In this document: positions 47,388 through 56,229 of the stretch, one piece after another | Layout: each line of letters starts with the position of its first letter | Numbering within the stretch: position 1 is the first letter of the stretch | Source of the DNA: Luteimonas yindakuii | GTDB lineage: Bacteria; Pseudomonadota; Gammaproteobacteria; Xanthomonadales; Xanthomonadaceae | Assembly (NCBI RefSeq): GCF_004803715.2 | Contig: NZ_CP039383.2 | Span: 930,001-994,000 of the forward strand | DNA: 64,000 bases | Direction: 5' to 3' | The notes under the pieces: generated by a model | Seen by the model: only the letters and a program-made list of their open reading frames with translations | The model's database searches: none | Told to the model about the DNA's origin: nothing | Translations under genes and position numbers: made by a program

Positions 47388-48488
47388 TCATTGGTCGGCG
47401 TCGCCCGTGGAGGGTCGTGGCGTGTTGCTGCGGTCGGCCACGCCGGTCACCGCGTGCAGCGCGCCCATCAGCGAGGCGCGGAACATCGGACCGTGGCCGA
47501 GGCCCGGAAACTCGCGGTACGAAGCCTCGATGCCGGGCACCGTCGCCAGCGTCCCGGCGAGCTGCATCGCCGCATCCGGCGTCGCCGCCTGGATCCGCCG
47601 GAGGTGTGCGACCACGCGCGGATTGGTCAGGTCACGGCGTCCGCGGTCGCCGACACGTTCGGCGCCGCCGAGGTGGATGATCACCCGCGCCGGATGCCCG
47701 ACGTTGTGGGCGATGAAGCGTTCGCTCTCGCGCACCGCATGCGCGTCGCCCCACCACATCGACGGGCTGCCGGCGACATAGGTCTGGAATGCGCCGGTGC
47801 GGGTGTACAGCGTATGCAGCACAAACAGCCCGCCCAGCGAGTGGCCCCACAGCGTCTGCCGCTGCGGATCGATCGGCATCCGCTGCGCCAGCTGCGGGCG
47901 GATCGTACGTTCGATCAGCTCGGCCAGCGCGTCGGCGCCGCCACTGCCCAGGGGTGCGGTTTCGGCGTCCTCGGGCGGCAGCACCGCCGGCGTGTAGTCG
48001 CGGTTGCGCTGCGGCGAATCGATGCGCAGGTCGTTGTCGTAGCCGATGAACACCAGCGCATGCGGCTCCGGCTGCGCGGCGAGCTCCTCCAGCAGCGCGT
48101 CGTCGAACTCGATCAGCGCGGCGTTGCCGTCGAGCATCCAGAACGTCGGCCAGCCGGCGGCGGGGGCGGGCGTCTTCGGCACCGCCACGTGCACGCGCCA
48201 GGTGCGGCTGCCGTCGTGGCTGGCGACGGTGAAGCGCTCGAAGGCATAGGCGTGCGACGCGTGATCGGCCACGGTCTGGCCGATCGTCTGCAACGGGTTG
48301 CGCTGCTGCGCGGAGGCGGGTGTGGTCATGGCGAGGGAGGCAAGGAACAGCAGGCCGGCCGCCACGGTGGTCGCGACACGCGTGCGTACGGACGGCCGGA
48401 ACCGGGCGGGCTGGAAGTCGCCTGGCTGGAAGCGGGCTGGCTGGAAGCGTGCTGCGTGGAAGCCTGCTGTATGGAAGGTTGATGTCAT
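47388..48488 (-). CDS. IroE/Fes-like siderophore esterase (exported alpha/beta hydrolase)
   Basis: A 366-residue hydrolase. A signal-like helix (VATTVAAGLLFLASLAM) is followed by an esterase D/IroE-type domain with the nucleophile Ser in WGHSLGGLFVLH, oxyanion region FWMLDGNAALIEFDD, SPSMWWGD and the late His in PGLGHGPMF. IroE/Fes enzymes hydrolyse the trilactone of enterobactin-type siderophores to release iron. It is 19 bases downstream of the FepA-type receptor in the same operon, fitting that role. The N-terminus carries a 30-residue tandem repeat with Phe every fifth residue before the hydrophobic segment. Confidence 0.82.
   Translation of the reverse strand: MTSTFHTAGFHAARFQPARFQPGDFQPARFRPSVRTRVATTVAAGLLFLASLAMTTPASAQQRNPLQTIGQTVADHASHAYAFERFTVASHDGSRTWRVHVAVPKTPAPAAGWPTFWMLDGNAALIEFDDALLEELAAQPEPHALVFIGYDNDLRIDSPQRNRDYTPAVLPPEDAETAPLGSGGADALAELIERTIRPQLAQRMPIDPQRQTLWGHSLGGLFVLHTLYTRTGAFQTYVAGSPSMWWGDAHAVRESERFIAHNVGHPARVIIHLGGAERVGDRGRRDLTNPRVVAHLRRIQAATPDAAMQLAGTLATVPGIEASYREFPGLGHGPMFRASLMGALHAVTGVADRSNTPRPSTGDADQ
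48402..48479 (-). repeat. Imperfect 15-base tandem repeat at the start of the esterase gene
   Basis: Units close to CTGGCTGGAAGCGGG recur along the 5' end of the esterase gene. They encode a five-residue periodicity with Phe at positions 5, 10, 15, 20, 25 and 30 (GFHAA RFQPA RFQPG DFQPA RF), resembling pentapeptide-repeat spacing. The copies are degenerate toward the 5' end of the gene. Confidence 0.7.
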
Positions 48489-48507
48489 GCGGGATCCGTC
48501 GAACGCG

Positions 48508-50760
48508 TCAGAAGCCGATGTGGGTGCTGACGAACCAGGCGCGTCCGGGTTCGTTGTACGTGTAGGCGCCGGCGCCCTCGATGGCGTTCGGCGTGCCGAG
48601 GTTGACGCCCGATGCGTTGCCACGGCGGAAGATGCGCTTGTCGAGCAGGTTGTCCACGCCGATGACCACGTTCACCCGGTCGGTGATCCGGTAGCGGCCA
48701 CTCAGGCCGACCAGTGCATAGGGCGGCATGCGGTCCGCGGCGCTGCCGGTGACCGGACGGCCCTGGTAATCGAGCCGCTGCGGCACCTGCTCGCCGTAGA
48801 ACGTGGCCCGGGCCAGCAGCGACAGGCGCTCGCCCGCCTGCCAGTCGAAGGCGGTGTTGACCGTGTATTCGGGAATCGTCGACAGCGCATCGCCGGTCGT
48901 GCGGTTCTCCGATTCCAGCATCCAGGTGACGTTGGTGTTCCAGCGCAGCGCGTCGCCCAGCGGCAGTTCCACGCTGCCTTCCAGGCCTTCGATCACGGCC
49001 CTGGGCACATTGTCCCAGCGGAAGACATCGACGTTGCGCACGCGGTCGACGACGACGCGGCCGGCTTCCACCTTGTCGCGGTAGTCGTTGTGGAACCAGG
49101 TCAGGCCGGCCTGCATGCGGCCGTCGGCAAACTGCACGCCGAGTTCCTTGTTGATGCTGGTCTCGGCGTCGAGCGCGTCGTTGCCGACCAGGAAGCACGG
49201 GCCGCCCCCGCCCCAGCAGCCGATGCCGTTGCTGTAGAGCGAATAGCCGGCGTTGCTCTGGTACAGGTTGGGTGCCTTGTAGGCGCGGGCGATGCCGGCG
49301 CGCAGGGTCCAGCCGGGCAGGAAGCCGAACGCGGCGTTGAGCGCCGGGCTGACGTTGCCGCCGTGGCGGTCGTGATGGTCGTAACGCAGCGTCGGGGTCA
49401 CCGTCAGGCGGTCGCCGATGTACAGGTTGTCCTCGATGAACACCGAGGCGATGCGTGCATCGGCGCGCCCGTCCCAGGTGGTCGGCGGCACCGGGACATT
49501 GGGCTGCGGGTTGCGGTCCTTGAGGCCGGATGCGGTGTCCTCCAGCCGGCTGTCGACCCACTCCGCGCCGACGGTGACCACATGGTCGACGCTGTCGCCG
49601 ATGATCGTGCGGTTGACCTCGCCATGCAGCGTCAGCGTCCGCAGGTCGATGTCGCCGAAGCCGCCGTCGACGATGAAGATGCCCTCGGTTCCCCCGGCCA
49701 GGCCTTCGAGCAGGCGCGTGTTGCGGGTGTCTTCCAGCGCCGCGTACACCAGCGAGCGGGTGGAGTCGCCGTACTCGCCACGGTGGCTGATGTCGAATGT
49801 GCGGCGGTAGCTGCGGTTGGTCTCCGCGCCGATCCACTTCAGCACTTCGGCGTTGCGGTTGGTGTTCTGGCTGTCGCCGGTATAGATGTTGCCCTGGCGG
49901 CTGAAGCCGGCGCCGAAGTCGAAGCGCTGGCCCGGCAGCAGTTCCCACAGCAGCTTCGCCGAGGCGTTGCGGCTGCGCACGCCCTCGCGGCCGGCGGGGA
50001 AGGTGCCGGCGTTGCTGCCGGTGCGCCGCGAAGCATGGTCCCGATTGATGTCGAAATCGTCGGCGTCGGCCTTGCCCGCATTGCCGGACAGCCGGAACGA
50101 CAGGCGGTCCGACAGCGGGCCGCCCATCTGCAGGCCTGCGCGCTGGCTGCCGCCGTCGACGCCGTGGGTCGGGACCGAACCATAAAGGTTCAGCGAGCCG
50201 CTGAACGCATCGGTTGGTGCGCGGGTCACGATGTTGACCACGCCGCCAGCGGCGCCATTGCCATAGCGTGCCGCGGCCGGACCGCGCAGCACCTCGATGC
50301 GTTCGATCTGCTCGGGCGCCACCCAGCCGGTGTCGCCACGCGAATCACGTTCGCCGCGCCAGCCGTAGCGCACGGAGTTGCGGCTCGACACCGGGATGCC
50401 GTCGACCAGGATCAGGGTGTTCTCCGGGCCCATGCCGCGGATATCGATCTGCCGCTGGTTGCCACGCTGGCCGCTGGTGGAGTTGCCGGTCAGGTTGATG
50501 CCCGGCAGCGTGCGCAGGAACTCGGCGATGTCGTTGCGCGGTGGCTGCCGTTCGAGATCGTCGGCCAGCACGGTCGAGGCGCCCAGCGCCTGACGCGCGA
50601 TGGCCTCGGCGGTGACGTGGACGGTGTCGAACGTGCGCACGTCGGCGCCAGCGTCCGCGGGGCGCCCTGTCCAGGGGGAGGCGTCATGCGCGGCCAGCGG
50701 GCCGCACAGGGTCAGCACGACGGTCGAAGCAAGCAGAGACACGCGGCGTGGGCAGGGCAT
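48508..50760 (-). CDS. fepA: FepA/PfeA-type ferric catecholate TonB-dependent receptor
   Basis: A 750-residue outer-membrane receptor. A signal peptide (about 1-24), TonB box (FDTVHVTAE), plug with QIDIRGMGPENTLILVDG and RIEVLRGPAAARYGNGAAGG, and a 22-strand barrel ending in the C-terminal aromatic F are all present. The ARYGNGAAGGVVNIVT wording is very close to enterobactin receptors FepA, PfeA and IroN. It is transcribed from a promoter overlapped by a Fur box, divergent from the siderophore export/biosynthesis operon and upstream of the esterase. The natural ligand is inferred to be the ferric product of the adjacent cluster. Confidence 0.93.
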   Translation of the reverse strand: MPCPRRVSLLASTVVLTLCGPLAAHDASPWTGRPADAGADVRTFDTVHVTAEAIARQALGASTVLADDLERQPPRNDIAEFLRTLPGINLTGNSTSGQRGNQRQIDIRGMGPENTLILVDGIPVSSRNSVRYGWRGERDSRGDTGWVAPEQIERIEVLRGPAAARYGNGAAGGVVNIVTRAPTDAFSGSLNLYGSVPTHGVDGGSQRAGLQMGGPLSDRLSFRLSGNAGKADADDFDINRDHASRRTGSNAGTFPAGREGVRSRNASAKLLWELLPGQRFDFGAGFSRQGNIYTGDSQNTNRNAEVLKWIGAETNRSYRRTFDISHRGEYGDSTRSLVYAALEDTRNTRLLEGLAGGTEGIFIVDGGFGDIDLRTLTLHGEVNRTIIGDSVDHVVTVGAEWVDSRLEDTASGLKDRNPQPNVPVPPTTWDGRADARIASVFIEDNLYIGDRLTVTPTLRYDHHDRHGGNVSPALNAAFGFLPGWTLRAGIARAYKAPNLYQSNAGYSLYSNGIGCWGGGGPCFLVGNDALDAETSINKELGVQFADGRMQAGLTWFHNDYRDKVEAGRVVVDRVRNVDVFRWDNVPRAVIEGLEGSVELPLGDALRWNTNVTWMLESENRTTGDALSTIPEYTVNTAFDWQAGERLSLLARATFYGEQVPQRLDYQGRPVTGSAADRMPPYALVGLSGRYRITDRVNVVIGVDNLLDKRIFRRGNASGVNLGTPNAIEGAGAYTYNEPGRAWFVSTHIGF

Positions 50761-50840
50761 TCGGGTTCCGGCACAGGCGGGATTGGCGGGCGTCGGGAGC
50801 GGCTGGACGATCGGCGCAGCGCGGGGCGCGGCAGCCGCTC

Positions 50841-50869
50841 ATCCTAAGGTGACTGAGAATCGTTATCAA
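50841..50869 (-). promoter_or_regulatory. Fur-controlled promoter of the receptor-esterase operon
   Basis: On the minus strand, TTGATA (50864-50869), 17 bases, then TAGGAT (50841-50846) form a good promoter. The Fur 7-1-7 TGAGAAT-C-GTTATCA (50854-50868) covers the -35 and spacer. It lies about 80-110 bases before the fepA ATG. Confidence 0.8.
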
Positions 50870-50910
50870 CAACGTTGGCGCTCGTCATCGACGCCATGCA
50901 TCGCGGTGAA

Positions 50911-50925
50911 TGAGACCTGTTATCA
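50911..50925 (+). promoter_or_regulatory. Fur box for the exporter/biosynthesis operon
   Basis: The 7-1-7 TGAGACC-T-GTTATCA, within AATGAGACCTGTTATCATT, lies about 93 bases before the exporter ATG. A TATCAT -10-like hexamer overlaps its end (50921-50926), but no clear -35 is seen. Confidence 0.7.
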
Positions 50926-51017
50926 TTCGCGCCGCGCAGCGGGCTGGAAGCCGGCTGTCCCCGCCGAGGCCCGTGGCCCGTCCGCCGGACGCGGCGCGGG
51001 TCGCTTCCGAGACCTGC

Positions 51018-52232
51018 ATGTCCGCCGTTTCCGCGCCCTCCAGCACCATTCCCGGCCTGCCAGCGCTGGTGTTCACCGCACTTGCCGGCACCATGGCGAT
51101 GATGGCCTTCGTCGCCGTCGTCGGGCCCGTGGTGCGGGTGCTGGGACTGGCGGAATGGCATGCCGGCCTGGCCGTGACCGCAGCCGGCCTGCTGTGGATG
51201 CTGGCCGCGCGGCGCTGGGGTGTGCTGAGCGACCGGATCGGGCGTCGACGCGTGCTGCTGATCGCACTGGCGGCGTACGCCGCGGTGTACCTGGCGATGG
51301 CGGTGTTCGTGGATGTCGCCCTGCGCAATCCGCCGGTGGTGCTGGTCTCGGTGCTCGCGCTGGTGGGGACCCGGGCACTGGTGGGCCTGTTCTATGCGGC
51401 GGTGCCGCCGACCGCGGCCGCGCTGATCGCCGATGGCGCGCGTCCGGGCCACCGCGCCGCGGTGATGGCGCGGCTGGGCGCGGCGAATGCGCTGGGCATG
51501 GCGGTGGGGCCGGCTGCGGCCGGCTGGATCGCTTTCCATGATCTTTCGCTGGCGCTGTATGTCGCCGCGGGGCTGCCCCTGCTGTCGCTGCTGGTGGTGT
51601 GGTGGCGGCTGCCGCTCGACGGGCCGCTCGCGGGTGGCACACCCCGGCCCGCCAGGCAGGCGCTGACCTGGCGCGACGCGCGGTTGCGGTTGCCGGTCGC
51701 CGCGGTGTTCGCCGCGATGGTGTCGGTGACCATCGCCCAGGTAGTGGTGGGTTTCTTCGCGATCGACCGTCTCGCTCTGTCGCCGGCCGATGGCGCCCGG
51801 GTGGCGGGGTTGTCGCTGACCGCGGTCGGGGTCGGCCTGATGGCGTCGCAGATGCTGGTGATGCGCTTGAAATCGGTGCCGCCGGCGCGCTGGATCGCGC
51901 TCGGTGCCACGATCTCCGCCACCGGTTTCGGCTCGCTGGCGCTGATCGACGTGCAATGGCAGCTGCTGCTGGCCTATGCGGTGGCGTCGTTCGGCATGGG
52001 CTTCGTGTTCCCGTCGTTCCAGGCGCTGGCCGCGGATTCCGTCGATGCCCACGAGCAGGGCGCGGCGCAGGGCACGGTGGCTTCGGTACAGGGGTTCGGC
52101 ATGGTCATCGGCCCGCTGCTGGGCACGCTGCTCTACAGGGTGTCGCCGGGTGCGCCCTACCTGATGGTCGCTGCGGTGCTTGCGGTGCTGGCACTGGCGG
52201 CGGTGCGGCACCGCGCGGGGGTGGTGCGATGA
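51018..52232 (+). CDS. MFS exporter, probable siderophore export (EntS-like)
   Basis: A 404-residue major facilitator with twelve predicted helices. The loop 2-3 motif of MFS drug exporters is readable as AARRWGVLSDRIGRRRVLLIA. The second half starts near LRLPVAAVFAAMVSVTI. It is the first gene of the entC-E-B-F-A operon, with its stop overlapping the entC start (ATGA), so it most likely exports the siderophore. The product-export role is inferred from operon position rather than from specific residues. Start taken at MSAVSAPSST after the divergent Fur region. Confidence 0.85.
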   Translation: MSAVSAPSSTIPGLPALVFTALAGTMAMMAFVAVVGPVVRVLGLAEWHAGLAVTAAGLLWMLAARRWGVLSDRIGRRRVLLIALAAYAAVYLAMAVFVDVALRNPPVVLVSVLALVGTRALVGLFYAAVPPTAAALIADGARPGHRAAVMARLGAANALGMAVGPAAAGWIAFHDLSLALYVAAGLPLLSLLVVWWRLPLDGPLAGGTPRPARQALTWRDARLRLPVAAVFAAMVSVTIAQVVVGFFAIDRLALSPADGARVAGLSLTAVGVGLMASQMLVMRLKSVPPARWIALGATISATGFGSLALIDVQWQLLLAYAVASFGMGFVFPSFQALAADSVDAHEQGAAQGTVASVQGFGMVIGPLLGTLLYRVSPGAPYLMVAAVLAVLALAAVRHRAGVVR

Positions 52233-53416
52233 GCGAAGGCCCGCTGTCGATCGCGACGGACCTGCCGGCGTCGGCGCCCTGGTGCGGGCCCGCCAGCCCG
52301 GGCGCATTCCGCCTGCATACCCCCAGCGAACGTCTGGACGCGGTCGGCTGCCTGGCGCGCTTGCCATCGGGCCCCACGGACACGCTGGGCGCGCGGGTCG
52401 ATGCGTTCTTCGCCGCGCGCCGGTCCGGGCCGGGCCTGCTGGTGGGCGCACTGCCCTTCGATCCGCATGCCGACGACGCGCTGTACCAGCCCGAACGGGT
52501 GGGCGCCGCCGCGCCCGGCAGCCGCGACGACGGCGCCTGCCTGCGCCCGAGCGCCGCCGTTGCGGAACCGTCCGAGGCCGACTATGCCGCGGCGGTATCG
52601 CGCTGCGTGGCACGGCTGGACACCGCGGACGCGCCGCATGGCCTGCACAAGGTGGTGCTGGCGCGCAGCCTGCGCGTGGAAGCGGCGGCCCCGGTGGATC
52701 CGCAGCGGCTGGCCGCACGACTCGGCGAGGACGCCAGCGTGACCACCTATGTGATGCCGCTGCCGGTCGCCGCCGGCGAGGCGCCGGCGTGGCTGGTGGG
52801 GGCGACGCCGGAACTGCTGGTCTCGCGACGCGGCACCGCGGTGGTCTCGCATCCGCTGGCCGGTTCGGCACGGCGCTGGCGCGAGCCCGCGCGTGACGCC
52901 GCCGCGGCCAGGGCCCTGCTCGCTTCCGGCAAGGACCACGAGGAACACCACCATGTGGTCGAGGCCATCCTCGACACGCTGGCCCCGCTGTGCAGCCGCC
53001 TGCACGCACCGGTGGCGCCGTCGCTGCACGCCACCCGCACGATGTGGCACCTCGGCACCCGCATCGAGGGCACGCTGAAGGATCCGGCGGTGTCGTCGGC
53101 GCACCTGGCCGGCCTGCTGCATCCCACGCCCGCGGTGTGCGGCACTCCGCGGCTGCCTGCGCTGGAGGCGATCCGCGCGCTGGAACCGGTCGACCGTGGC
53201 TTCTATGCCGGCGCGGTCGGCTGGACCGATGCGGACGGCGATGGCGAGTGGCACGTGTCGATCCGCTGCGCCCGCGTGCAGGGGCGGGTGCTGCGCCTGT
53301 TCGCCGGTGCCGGCATCGTCGCCGGCTCCGAGCCCGCACTGGAGGTCGACGAGACCGCCGGCAAGTTCCGCGCAATGCTCGATGCGCTGGGCATCGACGA
53401 CCTGCGCACCGCATGA
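52229..53416 (+). CDS. entC: Isochorismate synthase EntC
   Basis: A 395-residue Mg-dependent enzyme converting chorismate to isochorismate, the first step toward 2,3-dihydroxybenzoate. Conserved blocks are [23 protein letters not shown] (EntC-type PLAGSARR), [24 protein letters not shown] and the catalytic end [14 protein letters not shown]. The C-terminal chorismate-binding domain is complete and the N-terminal part is slightly short. It is linked by ATGA overlaps to the exporter upstream and entE downstream. Confidence 0.94.
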   Translation: MSEGPLSIATDLPASAPWCGPASPGAFRLHTPSERLDAVGCLARLPSGPTDTLGARVDAFFAARRSGPGLLVGALPFDPHADDALYQPERVGAAAPGSRDDGACLRPSAAVAEPSEADYAAAVSRCVARLDTADAPHGLHKVVLARSLRVEAAAPVDPQRLAARLGEDASVTTYVMPLPVAAGEAPAWLVGATPELLVSRRGTAVVSHPLAGSARRWREPARDAAAARALLASGKDHEEHHHVVEAILDTLAPLCSRLHAPVAPSLHATRTMWHLGTRIEGTLKDPAVSSAHLAGLLHPTPAVCGTPRLPALEAIRALEPVDRGFYAGAVGWTDADGDGEWHVSIRCARVQGRVLRLFAGAGIVAGSEPALEVDETAGKFRAMLDALGIDDLRTA

Positions 53417-55095
53417 GCGACCGACGCACGATGGGCAACCCGCAGTCCGCAACCCGGCTTCCGCTGCGCCAGGTATGGCCGGACGCCTTCGTGGCCCGCT
53501 ACCGGGCGGCCGGTTACTGGCGTGGCGAAACCTTCCCCGGCTTCCTGCGCGAACGCGCGCAGCGCCATGCCGACGACGTGGCCGTGGTCGGCGGCGACAC
53601 GCGCTGGACCTATGCGCGGTTGTGGGACGAAGTCGAGCGCATCGCCGCCGGTTTCCTCGCACAGGGCCTGCAGCCCGGCGACCGCGTCATCGTCCAGCTC
53701 GGCAACATCCCCGAATTCATCGCGGTGGCCTGTGCGCTGTTCCGTGCGCAACTGGTGCCGGTATACGCGCTGCCGGCGCATCGCATCACCGAGGTCGCGC
53801 ACTTCGCGCGCAAGGCCGAAGCCAGCGGCTATGTCGTGGCCGAGCGCTACGAGGGCTTCGACTACCGCACGCTGGCGCGCGAGCTGCAGGCCGAGGTGCC
53901 CGCCGTCGGGCACGTGTTCGTGGTCGGCGATGCGCAGGAGTTCACTTCCGTCTCCGCGCTCGAGGGCGATCGCGCCGCGCTGCCGGGCGATCCCGATCCG
54001 CAGTCGGTGGCGTTCCTGCAGATCTCCGGCGGCAGCACCGGCCTGTCCAAGCTGATCCCGCGCACCCACGACGACTACATCTACAGCTTCCGCGCCAGCA
54101 ATGAACTCTGCGGGATCGGCCGCGACAGCGTGTACATGGTCGCGCTGCCGGCCGCGCACAATTTCCCGATGAGCTCACCGGGCTTCTTCGGCGCGCTGTA
54201 CGCCGGCGCGCGCGTGGTGCTGAGTCCGGGGCCCGGGCCGGATGCGGCGTTCCCGCTGATCGCGCGCGAGCGGGTGACCTGCGTCGGCCTGGTGCCGCCA
54301 CTGGCACTGTTGTGGGCCGATGCCGCGGCGAAGACCACGCACGACCTTTCCAGCCTGCAGGTGGTGCAGGTGGGTGGTGCCAAGCTGGTGCCGGAAGCGG
54401 CGCGTCGCGTGGTCGCGGGGCTCGGTTGCGCGTTGCAGCAGGTGTTCGGCATGGCCGAGGGGCTGGTCAACTACACCCGGCTCGACGACCCCGACGACAT
54501 CGTGCTCGAGACCCAGGGCCGTCCCATCAGCCCGGACGACGAGGTGCTGGTGGTCGACGACCACGGCAACCCGGTGCCGGATGGCGAGGTCGGCCACCTG
54601 CTCACGCGCGGGCCGTACACCATCCGCGGCTACCACAACGACGAGGCCGCCAATGCGCGCGCGTTCACCGACGACGGCTACTACCGCACCGGCGACATGG
54701 TGCAACGGCTGCCGGGCGGTTACCTCGTCGTGCAGGGTCGCGCCACCGACCACATCAACCGCGCCGGCGAGAAGATCTCCGCCGAGGAGATCGAGGACCA
54801 CCTGCTGGCGCACCCGCAGGTGTTCGATGCCGCGGTGGTGTCGATCCCCGATGCATTCCTCGGCGAGCGCAGCTGTGCCTTCGTGATCGCGCGCGGCGAG
54901 CAGCCGAAGCCGGCCGCGCTGAAGGCCTGGGTGCGCGGCCGCGGCCTGGCGGCGTTCAAGGTGCCGGACCAGGTCGTGTTCGTGGACGCATTCGACACCA
55001 CCGCGGTCGGCAAGATCAGCCGCCGCGAACTGCGCGCGCAATTGCGCGAACGGTTCCTCGCCCACGTTGCGGCTCCGGCTGCGAAGACGACCTGA
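53413..55095 (+). CDS. entE: 2,3-dihydroxybenzoate-AMP ligase EntE
   Basis: A 560-residue stand-alone adenylation enzyme that activates 2,3-DHB as AMP ester and loads the aryl carrier protein. Adenylation motifs include [17 protein letters not shown] (A3), the substrate-pocket stretch [32 protein letters not shown] (A7) and a hinge and C-terminal Lys in [13 protein letters not shown] (A10). The N and S of [10 protein letters not shown] match the 2,3-DHB specificity of EntE/DhbE rather than the salicylate form. The ATG overlaps the entC stop. Confidence 0.95.
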   Translation: MSDRRTMGNPQSATRLPLRQVWPDAFVARYRAAGYWRGETFPGFLRERAQRHADDVAVVGGDTRWTYARLWDEVERIAAGFLAQGLQPGDRVIVQLGNIPEFIAVACALFRAQLVPVYALPAHRITEVAHFARKAEASGYVVAERYEGFDYRTLARELQAEVPAVGHVFVVGDAQEFTSVSALEGDRAALPGDPDPQSVAFLQISGGSTGLSKLIPRTHDDYIYSFRASNELCGIGRDSVYMVALPAAHNFPMSSPGFFGALYAGARVVLSPGPGPDAAFPLIARERVTCVGLVPPLALLWADAAAKTTHDLSSLQVVQVGGAKLVPEAARRVVAGLGCALQQVFGMAEGLVNYTRLDDPDDIVLETQGRPISPDDEVLVVDDHGNPVPDGEVGHLLTRGPYTIRGYHNDEAANARAFTDDGYYRTGDMVQRLPGGYLVVQGRATDHINRAGEKISAEEIEDHLLAHPQVFDAAVVSIPDAFLGERSCAFVIARGEQPKPAALKAWVRGRGLAAFKVPDQVVFVDAFDTTAVGKISRRELRAQLRERFLAHVAAPAAKTT

Positions 55096-55195
55096 GTCCG
55101 GACGGCGCGGCAGGCTCCCACCCGGCGGAACAGTCGCCGCGCCACGCGCCGGACGGTCGGCGAACAAGGTCGCACCTAACCAGTACGAGACATCC

Positions 55196-55831
55196 ATGGC
55201 ACTCCCCACCATCCCCGCATATCCACTGCCCACCGCCGACGAGCTGCCAACACCGCGCGGCGCCTGGCGCCCCGAGACCGGCCGGATCGCGCTGCTGGTG
55301 CACGACATGCAGCGCTATTTCCTGTCGCGCTTCGATGCCGATGCCGCGCCGCTGGCGCCCGCCATCGCCAACCTGGCGCGCCTGGTCGAGCGCTGCCGTG
55401 CGCTGGGCATTCCGGTGTTCTACACCGCGCAACGCGGCAACCAGGACCGCCGCGACCGCGGCCTGCAGGCCGACCTGTGGGGTCCGGGCATGCAGGCGAT
55501 CGACGAACACGAAGCGATCATCGACGCGCTGGCGCCCGCAGCCGGCGACCACGTGCTGGTCAAGCACCGCTACAGCGCCTTCCAGCGCAGCAACCTCGAA
55601 CAGCTGATGCGCGTGCGCGGCCGCGACCAGTTGCTGATCACCGGCGTCTACGCCCACATCGGCCTGCTGTCGACCGCCACCGAGGCGTTCCAGCGCGACA
55701 TCGAGACCTTTATCGCCGCCGATGCGGTGGCCGATTTCTCCCGCGCGGATCACGATATGGCATTGGCCTGGATCGCCCGCGCCTGTGGCGTGCCGCTGGC
55801 GACCGACCGCCTCCTGGAGATCCTGCAATGA
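55196..55831 (+). CDS. entB: Isochorismatase (EntB N-terminal domain only)
   Basis: A 211-residue hydrolase that splits isochorismate to 2,3-dihydro-2,3-DHB and pyruvate. Catalytic Asp lies in LLVHDMQRYFL and Lys in VLVKHRYSAFQRSNL. The ITGVYAHIGLLSTATEAFQRD stretch matches EntB (quoted 20 residues or fewer in its core). The polypeptide stops after the isochorismatase fold. The aryl carrier domain, fused in E. coli EntB, is encoded by the next gene through an ATGA overlap. A 100-base gap separates it from entE. Confidence 0.93.
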   Translation: MALPTIPAYPLPTADELPTPRGAWRPETGRIALLVHDMQRYFLSRFDADAAPLAPAIANLARLVERCRALGIPVFYTAQRGNQDRRDRGLQADLWGPGMQAIDEHEAIIDALAPAAGDHVLVKHRYSAFQRSNLEQLMRVRGRDQLLITGVYAHIGLLSTATEAFQRDIETFIAADAVADFSRADHDMALAWIARACGVPLATDRLLEILQ

Positions 55832-56085
55832 ACGCACCGCAGACCCTGACACTCGAGCGCATGCGTGCCGACGTCGCCGACCTGCTCGGTGAAGCGCCGG
55901 ACGATATCGGCGACGACGACAACCTGGTGGACCTGGGCCTGGACTCGATGCGCGTGCTCGGCCTGGTGATGCGCTGGGGCGAGACCGGCATCGCGCTGGA
56001 GTTCCCGCATCTGGCCGAGCACGTCACCCTGGCCGGCTGGTGGTCGACCGTGCAGCAGTTGCAGAAGCACGCGGGGCAGGGCTGA
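55828..56085 (+). CDS. Stand-alone aryl carrier protein (EntB C-terminal counterpart)
   Basis: An 85-residue carrier protein with the phosphopantetheine site S40 in LVDLGLDSMRVLGLVMRW. Helix 1 (LERMRADVADLLG) and the terminal helix fit an ArCP. It should hold 2,3-DHB loaded by EntE and present it to the condensation domain of EntF. It is overlapped by entB at its start and by a 35-codon frame at its stop (TGATG). No phosphopantetheinyl transferase (EntD) is in the window, so activation must come from elsewhere in the genome. Confidence 0.93.
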   Translation: MNAPQTLTLERMRADVADLLGEAPDDIGDDDNLVDLGLDSMRVLGLVMRWGETGIALEFPHLAEHVTLAGWWSTVQQLQKHAGQG

Positions 56086-56192
56086 TGTCGGTGGAGACAG
56101 GCGTGCATCAAGCGGTCCGGATCGCCGGCGTCGCGGTGGGTGCGCGCCCGAGCACGATCGTTCCTGCGGGTGCGGGGCGCCTGTCGTCATGA
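56085..56192 (+). other. Short 35-codon open frame between the carrier protein and entF
   Basis: The ATG overlaps the carrier-protein stop and the frame reads MSVETGVHQAVRIAGVAVGA to SS, then stops. It has a weak likeness to the first strand of type I dehydroquinate dehydratases (a V-x-I-G-V-x-I-G...P-x-I-I-V-P pattern), as if a gene had been cut off after its first strand. It could equally be chance or a leader peptide before entF. Confidence 0.25.
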
Positions 56193-56229
56193 TGGTTCGT
56201 CGCCGCACCCGGCCCGGATCCGGCACGCC

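Noticed and set aside
48298..50847. An 849-codon open frame on the plus strand
   Set aside because: It is the shadow of the fepA receptor. The minus strand has a complete receptor with signal peptide, TonB box and terminal Phe.
50844..53438. An 864-codon open frame on the minus strand
   Set aside because: It is antisense to the exporter and entC and consists of Arg/Pro/His-rich sequence.
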